A DNA stretch of 64,000 nucleotides, taken from positions 2,524,963 to 2,588,962 of the forward strand of contig CAXAMN010018890.1 in the NCBI GenBank assembly GCA_963970005.1, written 5' to 3'. The notes under the pieces were generated by a model. That model did no database searches. It saw nothing but the letters and a program-made list of their open reading frames with translations, and had not been told where the DNA came from. The first letter of the stretch is position 1; every line of letters starts with the position of its first letter. The DNA comes from Durusdinium trenchii (Eukaryota; Sar; Dinophyceae; Suessiales; Symbiodiniaceae). Shown here piece by piece: positions 1 through 12,766 of this stretch. The translations under genes and the position numbers were made by a program.

Positions 1-68
1 ACAGATATAGATATAGATATATACATATTTGTATACACAGATTGATAGATAGATACATACATACATAC
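1..68. repeat. Microsatellite (GATA/ATAC-like) at window edge
   Basis: Short-period repeats: GATATA units at the start, then GATA and CATA/CATAC units near 45-68. The stretch from here to 528 holds no exon that I can support. The small open frames on either strand show neither splice-site context nor a family pattern. Confidence 0.7.
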
Positions 69-528
69 ACACCTACTTTCAGTTGTTCAGGCTGCAAAAA
101 CGTTGAACCAAGTTCAGTTGTGGCGTGTGGGGGTGTTGAGCTCGTGACCACCTGGCAGGCACCTCGTGCGATCTCAGCCCCGCCACTGACAGGATCCGAA
201 GCTGGCCTTTGCCAAGAGCAAGGCCCTTTTTCGCAGGGGGAAGAGGGCTTTGCCCACGAGAACTTCTGATAGGTTGTGTAGAATACTCGTGTCGAATATC
301 TCCAATGTTTGGTCCATCATGCATGCAATTGGAGAAGGCCAATGCCAATGCATGAGGTGCCAAATGCATCAACAGCGAATTCTAATCTGTGGCAACCCTG
401 GCTTCCAAGTCTAGAAATATCCTTTGAGTTTAGTTTAGCAAGCTGAAAACGAACAACTTCCAAAAAATCTAAGATCCCCACCCTTCCCTGATTTATTCCA
501 TCCAAAGGCCCCTCGACTCAACTCCAAG

Positions 529-3500
529 GCGGCTTTGGGTCCAGCTTATGTCTTTGAGGATGGTGCCACCTACAGCGGTCAGTGCCTTGGAAAGCACCAA
601 GTGAGCACCAAGTGCCCACGTCGCTTGGTTTCGTTTAACTCAGAGGATGGAGCAAGACAACACCCGGCTTTTTTGGAGGGGTTCTCTGATTGTGAGACGT
701 TTGAAATGGAGGAAGTTGGGATTTTTTGGTGCATGTGATCAAAGGAAAGATAGAACAGATGGTTGACATTGAGTGAGAACAGAACGAACGTTGAGGAGGG
801 TCAGCTCACCATAGCTTAGATTGTTCTCTCAAGCGGATGACCTATTCACAGGAAGCGTGAAACATTGGTTTGGTCACAGGTTCGGCGTGGACCCTTCAAT
901 GTTGTACTTTGGTCGACTCCTTTGCAGTGTTTCTCGGTGCAGCAGGAACATGAAGAAACAACAAATCCCCTATCCTAGGGATCGGGATCCATGAAAACAG
1001 CACCAGAAGGTCCAACGAAATGGATCCCACGGGCAACGCCGATGGTTCGGTGATCGGGTCCAGGGCACCCGGTGAACGAAACATCGATGGAAGGGAGTTC
1101 GTGGTTCGGGGAAGTCTGATGGCAGCGGGTGACACGATGTGATCATACAGAAGAATCAAGAAGAGATCTTGTAGATAAGTTATATGTCTATTTATGTCTA
1201 TTTAATATGTAGTTATATATTGTAAAATATATATATATATATACGCCAAGAGCCCGTCCTCCATCTTGGATTGAAGGGTAAGGGCCAAGCACGGCCAACG
1301 AACGACCGAACTGATGTGGAATCCAAGTCCTGAACGGTTTCACCGTACCAAGATCCGATGTGCTTTAGCAGAGGGGATGGCTGTGAGCTGCTACAAAGGG
1401 TTAGACTGCAGCCCGCCAGGAAAGCAGAACTGATGATCATTCTGTCTTCCCTGGTGGTGCTTTGAGGAAGACAAGATGCACACTGAAGACCCCCAATTTG
1501 TTCTGAGCAAGGGCAAGTCGGCTCGCCCAGTGTTTGATTGAAGAGACCACCCCATTGAACCATATTGAACCCATCCATCATCACTGTTCCACATGGTTTG
1601 GCCGCGATCAGGTGGGAAGGGAGTTTAAGACACGGCTTTGGAATCCACGTGGAAGCGGACGGCTCCACCTACGAAGGACAATGGGTGGAAGACAAGGCGC
1701 TGCAACAGTGCAGGTGTTTTGTGTGGAAGTCTTTTTTTGGGGCGGATTGATGGAGGGTGTTCAATGAACCTCCTGCAATGTCCATTGCCATTGTCTCTTG
1801 ATTTGAAAGTATTTGAGAAAGGTAGAAAAGGATGTAAAGAAGTCATTCACAAAGCAACCCAGTCATTCACCCTGACTCGGAGGCCCATGGCACCGGCCGT
1901 TTACAACACAGTGATGGTGCCTCATACGATGGTCAATGGCGGGCGAGCATGAAACATGGCCAAGGCACCTATGTGCACTCGGATGGCCACTTGGCGAGTT
2001 TCCTTCCGGTGTTGTTTGGCAGGATTTGACATAGGTACGTGGGATGACCCGAACGCGAACGCATCGAAGACGGAAAATGGGCTTGTGGAAGACCCACATA
2101 TATTTTATAGTATATATTTTGTATATACAGTAACACTCAGCAGATCAAAAGTTTACGAGACCCCAACCAGCTTCTGAAGTCACCTGAAAACCATTCCATC
2201 GTAGTTTCTTGTGAGTGAGTCACGTTGGAGTCACATTGGTCCTTCGAAGGGGTCGGATTCCATGTGAAGTGTTCGTCGTTTCGCTGTGTGGCGAACCAAA
2301 AAGGAAAACACCCAAAACATGTTTTGAAAGATGCCATTCGTGAGGTAGACATAGTCACTATAGTCAATGGAAAACCCGTGCAGCCGTGCAGCGGGCAGTC
2401 ACGGGCACACCTGAAATTTCCTAGTGGTTGGTGATGGTTTTGGTGGAACTCTCAAGAACGAGAACATCATTAGAAGGGTTCAGAATTGTACGTTGTAGTC
2501 CTTTAGTTAGTGCAATCAACCGTTTGTTGGTTTCTTTGTTGGATATGATGTCATTTTTGGGCCCCACCAGGACCATCAACGGAAACCATCGTCATCATTG
2601 TCGTCGTCATCATCATCCCTGTCATCCACATGAAGCCTTGAGAATTCAGATTCCCCAACGACCATCCAACGGCCATCCAATCGACATCCATCGCCACGCC
2701 GATGTTTTCCGTGAGTGTTCCCGCAAGGCTCGAAGTACACAGGCGACTGGCTGAATGATTTGCAGTCGGGCAAGGGCACTGAAGAGTGGTCGGATGGCGC
2801 CACATACACCGGACAGTACATGGGTGGCCGCAAAAACGGCAAAGGCCCGGGCTTCAGGTGTTGCAGGGCCCGGGTGAAGTGGGTTGATGAGGTGGAGAGC
2901 TTGCAAATTCCTGATGTCATCGTTTTACGGATTGACCGGTGATTCGAATGCGACAGGCAAGGAGGGTCAAGTCCTAATTGCATAGATTGCGTGAGCCAGT
3001 CGCAACAAGTAGTTTGCCAAGAGGACTGAGAATGACGCACATGTCAACAAATCATTATCCATATAAACCTGTATACTTTGGTCACCCTATAACCGCAGCA
3101 AAGGCAAGTCCCAAGGCAACGAAGATATAAAGTAAAATTAGAAACCCCAAGTTGAGCCAGCCTGAAGCAGGAAAGGAACAGCCAGCTACTGTAGGCTAGT
3201 AACTATCGGAGTAGTTGTTGCAGCTGAAGGGGCTTGTCAAAAAGTTAAGCATAGTTATATAAGCTGTGTTTCGCACCTTGTTTGTATTGTTTTGTTGTTT
3301 ATCAATGTTGTTGTTCGACCTGTCGCTTAGGATGATGTCATGGTAATGTGGCTCATATGACCAGGACAGCCCGTACTCCCATTGATTCCCTATCTTGCGG
3401 AGAGAAGAATGAAGCTAGTGGACAGGACTCATCGTGTTTCATAGGCCAAGCCAAAAACAGCAAAGACTGCTGCATGAATATGTAGCTTCTACCTCTTTTC

Positions 3501-5684
3501 ATGCACGATCACACCGTGTCACCGTCTCACCTCTTTTCTACCCAAGTCTTTTTCTCATTGTTTCTTTCAGACTTGGGTTTATGTGGTCCAGTTCTACTCG
3601 CTTGGATCAACCTCTTGTCATTTGCCAGGCAAATATACTTGGCCCAATGGCTCCTATTTCGAAGGCGACTTTGTGGACAACGATATCCACGGCTATGGCG
3701 TTTATGTGCCTTCACCGATTTGCTTTGGTTGGTTTCTGATGGTTTCTGGGGAGTGTCGGAGTAGGTGTCAGGCATTCTCTTCCGGATGAAAAGGAGCTAC
3801 CTTCCTATACATCCCTCCCATTTGCCTACAAACCACGGAAAATGATAAGAAGACATAATCATGATATACGGTACCCGGTAAGTCATTATTTTTCGAAGGT
3901 GACCTACTTACCCTCTCTGTGATGCTCGATTGCGACCGCCGAGCCCGGCTGCTGACAGCAATGCCAAAGACACAACTCTGGAGTGCTCCTTTCGTTGGAA
4001 TCCTAGCTGATAATTCCCCTGAAGGATCACTTGGGCAGGCACCTATAAACCCAGAAATGAAACATCAATTCTGGATCAAACTGGTAGGAGATGCGTCACC
4101 AAAGCAAAAGATACACATCATGCCACACCGTGGCAAAATTGGGCCATGTTTTTGTTGCTTGTTTGTAGAAGGCTAGACGTCGTAGGTGGTTAGCTTTAGG
4201 TGCTCCTTGGCCACGAGGTTTGGACGGATGGCTGCATCTATCGCGGTCACTGGGCCAAGCAGCAGATGAATGGCGAGGGCGTCTTCGAATACCCCGACGG
4301 CCGGAAGTACGAAGGTCGGACCCCTGGGACACAGCTAGACGGATGAAAGGGGCGGGAGGCATTGGCCAAACAGCCACAGGGATGGGCCAAATGACTTGAG
4401 AGGGGGGGTGAATACCGGCCTGAAGACAGGCAAAAGGCAAAAGAGGTCCTGACAGAGAGAGAGAGGGAGGGAGAGAGCGAAACAAAGAAAGGACTCCAGG
4501 TTTCGCAGGTCTTGGAGTCATTGCTTGAAGCATGGACGGGGTCACTTGAGCACTCATCCGGGTGAGGCAGCTACATGAAGAGCCAAAAGCATGGCCACTT
4601 GGAGTTGCAGTTCGTCATGGCTGTCATCCATTTGGCTTCGTTTCAGCATGTTTCAGCAGTTCGAGGTATGTCTGACACGAAGGAAGGAAACAGGGGATGG
4701 GTTGAGGTGTTTTACAGCTTTTTGGTATCCTTGTGGTTGAATCTTGTGTGCAGCTTGCCTGATTGTGGTCACCACTCAACTACTTATTGAATAGTTCCCC
4801 AAAACTCAAACACTCCACTCCTGCAGTCTTATCATGTCTCATCCGTCTCGGTCCTCGGCGCGTGTAGACGCTCGACCAGGGAAGGGCAAGCTCACGTGGC
4901 CCGATGGCCGATGCTACGAGGGGGACTTTGCACAAGGAGACATGCACGGGCACGGGGTCATGACGGAAGCCGATGGAAGCAAGAAGGACACTGGGCGGCG
5001 GGTAGATCTTGAGGGAGGAGGTGGATTTCTTGCTTGGGTAGATCTTGAGGGAGTTTGGATTCCAGACACAAAGCAAGTTAACTTGGTGACAGTAGTTAGT
5101 TCCCTATCAGACAGATGGCCTTCTGATTCAAGTAGTTTCGGTCCCAGTGCTATCCTCTCCTCGCTACGCCGTTCACATGCTGTACTGTAGGTTTTCTGGA
5201 GCAAGCTGCTTTGGAATAGGGCACTACCATGCACTACCTGAAGCCTTGGAAGTAGATCGTGAATAGTGACCACATCTATTCAAAATATGTTATAGCCATA
5301 GCATATAACATGTTTATGATGTTTTATAGATGTTTTTCATCGAGCCACCAAACTTTTCAAACTGCTGTTGGGTCTACAGCTATGGTCCTTTATTAGCTTC
5401 CGTGCTAGTCTTCCGTTTGGTTAGCTCAGTCCGCCGCACCACGTCGAACAGTCGGTACAAGGGATCGACACAGTAGTGCACCTTCAGGATCAGATGAATT
5501 CTGGTGGGGGTTTTGAGGGCATGCTTTTCTTTGAAATGTATTGGGAGCCAAAGCAGCTAGGCAGCTAGGCCAAGCAGTTTGATGTTTTCCATTGGCTCTC
5601 TATGTTGCAGTTGTTTCTTGCATGCTGGGCGTGATCACATTTGAGGAAGGTCAGTGGAAACGCGGGGCTTACGTCAAGGACTGA
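529..5684 (+). CDS. MORN-repeat protein, split gene, 5' end not found
   Basis: The product is a MORN-repeat protein. In characterised relatives such repeats bind membrane lipids or scaffold cytoskeletal and cortical structures; the role here is inferred. Exons in phase: 529-600, about 1631-1696, 1883-1985, 2728-2844, 3629-3705, 4218-4314, 4567-4593, 4880-4978 and 5611-5684 (TGA at 5682-5684). The repeat pattern YxGxWxxxxxHGxG continues across the joins, for example ATYSGQCLGKHQ then HGFGIHVEADG; STYEGQWVEDK then AHGTGRLQHSDG; YTGDWLNDLQSGKG; YTGQYMGGRKNGKG; FEGDFVDNDIHGYG; YRGHWAKQQMNGEG; YEG then SYMKSQKHG; YEGDFAQGDMHGHG. The last exon ends EEGQWKRGAYVKD. About nine repeats are visible. Introns at 1697, 1986, 2845 and 4594 start with GC; those at 601, 3706 and 4315 start with GT. 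The edge near 600/1630 is ambiguous by one A, and the 4978/5611 join is less certain. The first exon shown begins inside a repeat, so upstream exons are missing. Confidence 0.85.
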
Positions 5685-6535
5685 GGCCTTAGTTGTTTCA
5701 CCAATGGGGCAAATGCCACAGGTCAAGCTTTCAACGACAGGTCATGGTTGAACTTCCATAGGGTTGAGCTGAAGAGCGAAGAAATGTTACTTGAATCGAA
5801 TGAACCCAGCAACCCCAATAGCACAGAAGATAGAACACACGCACGTTCCCGGTCGCTGGAGTCGCATGACCAGACCCACGTGTAAACTAGGATCGACACC
5901 ATCAAAACAGTGAGATAGGGAACATATGGTATGTCCAAGTGGTGCAAGCATTTCTTCTATCAACAAAAAGTTCTTTTCTTGTGGGTTGATTTGCTTCTCA
6001 TGAACTTGTGAAGTCGGCCCTCAACCCTGAGACGTGACAAAGCTAATGACTTTCTGCCATGCGACGTCTTTTCTGTTTGCAAAGTAGTACCCCACTGTCT
6101 GATGCCTTCTGACCCCACCAGGCATAAACGGCATTTTGCTAAGAGAAGCCACATCTGTATCACATGTTCATTCCAAAGAAGCCTCAAGCTAGGGGCCTTC
6201 CATTGCAAGACACGACTGGGTTTGATGGGTCCAGGTTACGTTTTGATGATGATGGACGCGTTTTCATGGTGCCCCAGTCCCGCAACCGAACGACTGATTC
6301 TTGGACTGGACCTGAGCTGGGCCCAAACCTGGGCAATCAGCTTCACAGCAGTCCTTTCTTTTTCAACTTTATTTGGTATGAAAAAGCCCATGCTGTGACC
6401 CGAGTCGTTCAAATCACCCATGGTTTCAAAGACCAGGAAAAAAATTCTAAAGATAGATGGCCCCTTTCTTGCATACTGCAGTTGGAGTCTGAATGATTCT
6501 GATATATTCTGATGAAGATTGAACAACAAGTGAAC
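5685..6535. other. Spacer without a supported gene
   Basis: This lies between the MORN gene stop and the next possible start. An open stretch at about 6164-6330 (+) exists, but it has no convincing splice sites or family pattern. I see no regulatory motif that I can name. Confidence 0.4.
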
Positions 6536-6705
6536 ATGGACCCATTCACGACGGAAGCAGGCCGATTCGCGGCAGACCGCCGCTGTGACAGCGTCGCCAG
6601 TGCCAGCCCCACGTCGACTGGGCAAAAGACCCTCCCCGCGCCAAAGATGCGAAAAGACAGGAAAAGACCGAGCGGCGAGCGGGTCGGCGAGTGGATCACA
6701 GGCTG
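6536..6705 (+). CDS. Possible first exon of an unknown gene
   Basis: An ATG in good context (gaacATGG) opens MDPFTTEAGRFAADRRCDSV and stays open to a GT donor at 6706 (TG|GTAGAG). The segment is polar and basic (KMRKDRKRPSGERVGEW) with no recognisable domain. A second frame over the same bases is also open (ending SASGSQ), so the choice of frame rests mainly on the start context. It may be the 5' end of the gene continuing at 7499. No function is proposed. Confidence 0.3.
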
Positions 6706-7498
6706 GTAGAGCATGGTAGAGCTCGGAATCAAAGGCATGCTTGATGAGAAGGATTTATACCGTGGTCACTGCTTCACGACGACAAGCAGTGCAAGGGCAT
6801 GGAAAGCATGACGTGCATGACGGGCCAAGCAAAGGCTGAGTGAAGCAGTGACGTGCCTGCTGAGCCCCATGTGACTGTCACAGGGCACTGAACAACCGCT
6901 TCAGCTGACGCTTCCGCCGGGAGTCTCGTGACTCGCTGCGCGTTCTGCTTCCGCTGGGTGGGTGGGATGTGGTTTTTCGTTGCAGGACTGGCGAGTGGAG
7001 TTCTTCCAACACAGAGTTTTGTTGTGCTCAGCCCATCCCCAATGTTGAGAAGTTGAGACTTTTCCATACTTTTCCCCTTTCCCTCTTTTTCCTCCGTCCC
7101 TCTGGAGACCAAAACGGCCTTAGCCTTATTATGTCTAGAGCCTGTTGGGTGTCCAACAGGGATCCACTACTGTGTTTGCTAGTCGTCGTAAATGCAAGAA
7201 GAATTGTGAATCATCCAAGCCTCGCCCAGGCCCAAATGGAAGGAGAAGGAACGGGAGGCGACAGAGGCGTGGCCCAGCGACGGCTGTGACGCAACAATGG
7301 CAGCCTAATGTAGCCTGTGTTCAAGGGGAATCATGGCTACGGTATCATTTGAAGGCATCGCCTTCTGGCATGACAAAGGATTGTTCGGTGCCGTTCTTTC
7401 TGCGTCCGCAGAGAAAGGAAACCGTAGCCAGACCCACGAATTGGGGACTATTGGGGCAAACATGTCCATAGCAAGCCTGCTGCTCCATCAAGTTTCAG

Positions 7499-10400
7499 AG
7501 CGGCAAGCGGCCTATTGTGGGAGAGGCACCTGCCAATGCCACGCCGTCCGGGGGCCCAAGGTGGGGTGGAAGCAGATGCACAACAATTTGAAGTTGTAGT
7601 AGATGATGGAAGTGGTGTTGGAGAATGGACGAGAATGGTTGAAGTTGGCCCCAGGCTTCAAGAAGTTGATTTGTCGTTTTGCGGATTTGTTTTTAGCTCG
7701 GCTGGAAGATGGTTTCTTTCTACTCCCCACATGAATGCTTAATCGATCCTGAGGACCTGGACAAATAGGATGAAATAGGTAAAATCGTTTCGACGGACGG
7801 AACCCTCGAATTCAAGACGGTCTTTGGCTCGGCGCGGCTCCGAAACGCAAAAGTGCACACTCTTCACCAATGTAGGCCTCCCTGTTTTTGACAGAACAGG
7901 TGGATGCCCAGGTCCTCATCTTCATTCATTGCATGACTGCGGCAGTTTGATCACCGATCACCTGGTCAGAAGGGGCCTTTCCCGAGGCGGCCAGAGGAGG
8001 GCCGAAGCGGTCCAGGGCTGGGCGCTTGGAGGTGTGCTACGAGTAAAACCGACCAGGTCGGCTTTTGCAGAGGAGGACTGACACGAGAGAACAAACTCTT
8101 GCTGGTTCATGAGCCCTTTTTCTTCCAGAAACTGACAGAAATTTAGGGGAGCGGATGCAGATGATACCTGCTTTGATTCTCTTTCTTGTAGCCAGCCAAG
8201 GCAATCAAACGATATCAGGGGACCTCATCGTCCTCCAATAGGGAAGCCATTGTATCTCATTCTTTCTACTCCCTTGCGAAGCTTCGAGGTATCCGGCGAA
8301 GGTGCAACGGATCTTGTACAACAGCTCGAGGGGCCCAGAACATCCGTGCATGACCAGCTCGGGGCAAACGGCCGTGCGGGTGGCAGGGTCTGGAGTTCAA
8401 GACCTGTGTTTTTTTGTTTTCTATTGGAGAAAGATATATAGGCTTCTATTGTTTTCTACTGTTTTCTCCAGGTCTTTCTCCAAAAGATAATATTGGGCCT
8501 AGGAACTCTTATACTTACCCTCTCGAGGTTTTGAAGAGGTTGGGCGATCCTAGACAGCATAGGAAGGCCCTACAAAGAACAGCAATCAACAGTGAGGTTG
8601 CCTGGCAAGTGGCAGGGCATAAGCGGGTTGGACAAAGGTTGCTACGTTCAAATACATTATATAGTGTTCTTCGTGTGGGCCATGAACGCGTCGCCCCAAG
8701 CACAAAGTGGACTCAAGCTGCATTCGTGGACATCAGTGTGCAAACCTGCTACAAGTGATTCCAGTGACAGTGATCGTGCCAATATTTGACTTTTGACCTA
8801 TCCCCACAGCAAAAGTAGATCCATCATGTCAGATCTTGGAAATGTTTATTTGATCGTTGAGTATCCACTTGCTACCATGCTACATTGATGTATATTGTAT
8901 TTATAGTATATAGCTATCCAGTGCTTCAAAGACCAAAGTGGTAGACCTAGCAAGCACCTTTGAGATCCTCAGCCTCACTCCACTCGCTCTCAAGGTCCTC
9001 GGGCTTCCGGGTCAGGGTTCTCAGGAACCGCACGGGGGAGGTCGGTCAGTGTGGCTTTGGAGCGAGGCAAAGGGGAACATCAACCACTGGAGCACCAAGT
9101 GAGTATTTGCCGTTCAGAACGGCTTGTGAGTGGATGTTGTTGATCCAAATGCTGCCAAAGGCCTGGAAGAATCAGATACTTTGTGTATCTTTATGTAGCT
9201 CTATAATGGTGTCTTCAGGTTCTCCAACTTGCAACACTCACCTCGCTGGACCACACTGTTGCGGAGCAGGCGAAAGCAACCATGACATCAAACCAAGGCC
9301 CCCCAATGTCCGGACCGAGTGGTTGCGGCGACACATCAAAGGTCCACTCCACTCTGTCTTTCTGCTTTCTCTTCGAAAGAACTGCACTGCAGTGCTGAAT
9401 GGCGCTACTAGATCCAGATGAGCCGATGATAGCGTGATTGAACTCCCATGACCTCAATTGGCTGGCAGCTGATCCAGCTTTGGTCACCACCTGACCGAGT
9501 CCAAATCTCGAAGATGTCCATCCAATTACCCCGATCTTGGTTTTCCTTCATTGGTCGTAAAGATGATAAGCACTTGCACAAGTGACACAGTGGTGAAACT
9601 CTGCAAGAGGTGCCATGTGGAACATGTAAAGAAGCAAAGAACTGACGAGAAAGTCTTCAAAGATTTCAAAGGTTGGATTATCTAGGCGTCTCCCAACAAA
9701 CCCCCCACATAAGTTTTGGAAGTCTCTACTCTGTGACCATCATCCCATGACTGTCCCTGAAGCGTTGGCTCCAGCACTTCTCTTCCTTGGCTCGACTGGA
9801 GACCCAGGCAGCACAGCTAGAGAAGCCCCACTCCACGGAAGATTGGAAAGTTATAAACTTATGAGAACGGATTGACATCCATTTGTTAGATTGATGTTCT
9901 CTAGTCTTTCTTTAAAAGTTACTTTTAGAATATGCATGAGCATACTTATGAAGTTCAGTTTCAATGGATCGGAGCTCTCCTACTGTGAAAACTTGGAGCT
10001 GTGGGCAACACCAGAGACATCAGATGACCTACACAAGTCTATTTCGGGGCAAGATTTGAAAAACGTCAGCATAGGGTCATTTGACCTGATTTGACCTGTT
10101 TTTTGGGTTTAATGGCGACCATTGCAAATAGGACATCACGTTCCGGTACTTTGGAAGGGCTCGGTGCGTTTTCCCAAGTGCAAGCAACGTTGTGTTGCCC
10201 TGCTCAATTCCCAAGAAGAACTTGAGCATCAAAGCATCCGCACGCCCGACTGGAACCCACGGCTGTGAGCCAACCGAGCTGGAACCCACGGCTGTGAGCC
10301 AACCGAGCTTGCTTCACTCAGCTAGCTTTTCCCACCCAGCTACAGCAGATCCCCCTGCAGCATCGTCCCTCGTTGCGCCTCGTGATGTCCAAGATATGCG

Positions 10401-12766
10401 GCATCGTCACGCGACAATATGTCGACTCTTGGACCCGATTGGACCGGACCGGCGATGTGTCGCGTGCTTTGAGGAGCCAGTTTTTTGGGGGTTGGGTCTT
10501 GATCGGATGATCCCCAAATATCACCAAGATAGTCCCCAAGATCACATGGGAGTTGATAGTTCGTGAACAGTTATACAGTGACTGCTGGTGAGAGACTGAT
10601 CAAGGATCCCAATTAGGAGGGCTTTACTGGTTCAATCTAGCTCACTGTGTTGTGACTGGCTCGCGCAAACGGGAACGTGCGCCTTCCCGTCCGGGAAGTG
10701 TGGCCATACGCCACCGTACTCTGAAAGACCAAAGTGGCCGGTGCTGCCATACGCCACCGGCAGCTGCAAACCGAAACTCGAAACAATAATCTTATATATA
10801 TAATATATTGTGTGGGTCTGTCCTATTACCTGTAACAGTCAGTAAACAACTATTACTATGTTGGAACAAGGCCCGCAACCTAACCGTCATCATCCACTGT
10901 TACAGGTATTAGGATAGACCCAACTTATATGTTTGAATATGTCTGATAGCTGTAGTTGTGATAGAGCTCCTTTGCTTGGTGCAGATTATGCCAAGCGACT
11001 TGCAGATTGGTGTTTGTGGTTCTGAAGCTCTGACGCTCTGCATAGCTTTTGCTTGGGCTGGGCCCAAGGATGGGCTGGAAAAGCTTGAGTCCTGGAGCCC
11101 TAGAGTCGTTTGGATCATTTCATTGCGAGGTCTCATTCTGGGTTGCCTCAAGAGTGTCAGGCGAACTGTTTGCCCGACTGTGACATGTCCCAGGTTCCCA
11201 AAACGAAAACGACTCACGCCGCAAAACCAGCGACCCGAGGATCTTTTGTCCGCTGCGCCCAGAGTGCTTCTACTGTTGCTCCTGGTGGCATGTGCGCTGT
11301 GCTGCTCGGGCAAGACGTTTGACCGTTTGAGAAGCGGAGCAGGTGTGTTTGGGAAAGGGGGGAAGATGGATTTGTGTCGTTGTGTGGACTTGGATCCCGT
11401 TCATGAGGTTTCTAGAGAAGAGGTCAGATTAAGAGCGTCCCACGGCAGTCTTGAGTTCCTTGCTGGCAAGCCGCGGGTGCTGAAAACATGCTGGCACACT
11501 TGGAAGACTTCAAGCCTCGTTGCAGGTGTGTCGTGATCCAAGTTGGCGTCATGTACAGTGTAGGAGCAGTGGGAGTGGGAGAGGGGGTAGGTAGTTTGAA
11601 AGACGTTTCTACTGGTTGTCGAGCTGCTGTGGCTTGTTCCCTTCTCTATTTGCCTGAGAATGTTGATAATGACAATAGAGTTCGAGGGTTGGGAAACTCA
11701 CCGGTCCAGAACTTCCGAGGCGCCCCATCAGCAGCCCGCTTCCTGACCTGTACACAGAACGTGCCTTGGCGGGGGCCAAAACCATTGCATGCGGTTGGTG
11801 TCCGACGGATGCGAGGGGAGCTGAGAGGTTGAGTTGTGGGAGTGGTTGCAATGCCTTGGGAGTTGTTCCGTCAAAGAACCCTGGAAATTGGTGGAGATTT
11901 GAGTTTGGCAGAAGGAAGTAATATTACGTGTGTATATTATTGGACATATATATATATATTATATATGTATATAAGTCATACAACTTCCTTTGGCACGTTT
12001 AATAATTTTCATGGTATCAACGGATTTGGGTGATGACAGTTCCAGGCTTGAACCCTTTGTTCTTTCAAACGGCTATATGTAATTCAAATGATCATGGACC
12101 AGTGCGTTCCTTATTTGTGCCATAAATCCCTTCAAAAAAAACGCTCGTGGCATCACCAGGTCTACAGCGAAGTAGCTGGGTCGCGGTCAGCATTGGCCCG
12201 CGCCAAGCTGAAGGAGGAGTTCGGGCATGTGCCGCCCGAAAGCCCCTTATCCTGTGATTTTTGGGGTGTGGGTGTTTTAGCTGGTGATGGGACTCAGGAA
12301 ATCAAGACGGTAACTGGCATAGCGGCATAACGAGCTACCCGGAACTCGGCAACTCTTTGGTGTACTTGTAGAGTTGGATTGTCGTGCGATGCCCTCCGGA
12401 ACCAGAGGATTGCAGATGGTTTTGAAGGTTCGGGTGATACATCACGTCCTTTTGAAGCAAGTCTGGTGGTTCCCAGTCAAGGCTCCGGAAACGGCAAGGA
12501 CCTTGTATTTTGGCAGAGATATTCCACGAGGTGACTTAGAGTTTCCTTTCCTCGCGCCGCGACCTGGGTGCCAAACATCCGAAGTCCGATCTCACCCCAT
12601 TCTCGGCCGTCGGGCCGTGGGGGTGACGAATCCGATGCCCGTCCCGGCCCGATGCATGTGGTTCTGGGGGGTATGCACCTTGACCGAGAGCTCGGGGTGA
12701 CTTTCAGGCGACCTCATCCTCGTACAGCAGCGGAAGGAGGAAGCTGAAGGGGGAGAGGTGCATCAG
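7499..12766 (+). CDS. Multi-exon gene of unknown function (body)
   Basis: A series of exon-like segments with good acceptors and donors and coherent protein frames: 7499-7560 (SGKRPIVGEAPANATPSGGP, donor GTGGGG); about 7769-7852 (STDGTLEFKTVFGSARLRNA); 8995-9098 (VALERGKGEHQPLEHQ, donor GTGAGT); about 9267-9341 (KPRPPNVRTEWLRRHIK); about 11456-11525 (AAGAENMLAHLEDFKPRC); 11710-11827 (PDLYTERALAGAKTIACGWC); 12160 to about 12246 (ALARAKLKEEFGHVPPESP); 12372-12530 (FEASLVVPSQGSGNGKDLVF, donor GTGACT); 12708-12766 (DLILVQQRKEEAEGGEVHQ, donor GTGTGG). I recognise no family. Several joins are out of phase, so exons are missing or some edges are wrong, and more than one gene could be present. The direction matches all neighbours. 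Confidence 0.45.
10250..10307. repeat. 29-bp perfect tandem duplication
   Basis: Two exact adjacent copies of a 29-bp unit (10250-10278 and 10279-10307) beginning CTGGAACCCACGGCTGTGAG. It lies in a putative intron. No coding role is evident. Confidence 0.9.
10813..10922. repeat. 110-bp inverted-repeat element, MITE-like
   Basis: Arms of 27 bp at 10813-10839 and 10896-10922 are inverted copies with two mismatches (left arm starts TGGGTCTGTCC; right arm ends GGATAGACCCA). The loop is 56 bp. It lies in a putative intron next to an AT tract. No clear target-site duplication is visible, so a transposon origin is only one option; a structured RNA or hairpin is another. Confidence 0.6.

Noticed and set aside
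7420-7440. CCGTAGCCA, the first nine bases of the dinoflagellate spliced leader
   Set aside because: The match stops after nine bases and then diverges (GACCC instead of TTTTG), so it is probably chance rather than a relic leader.
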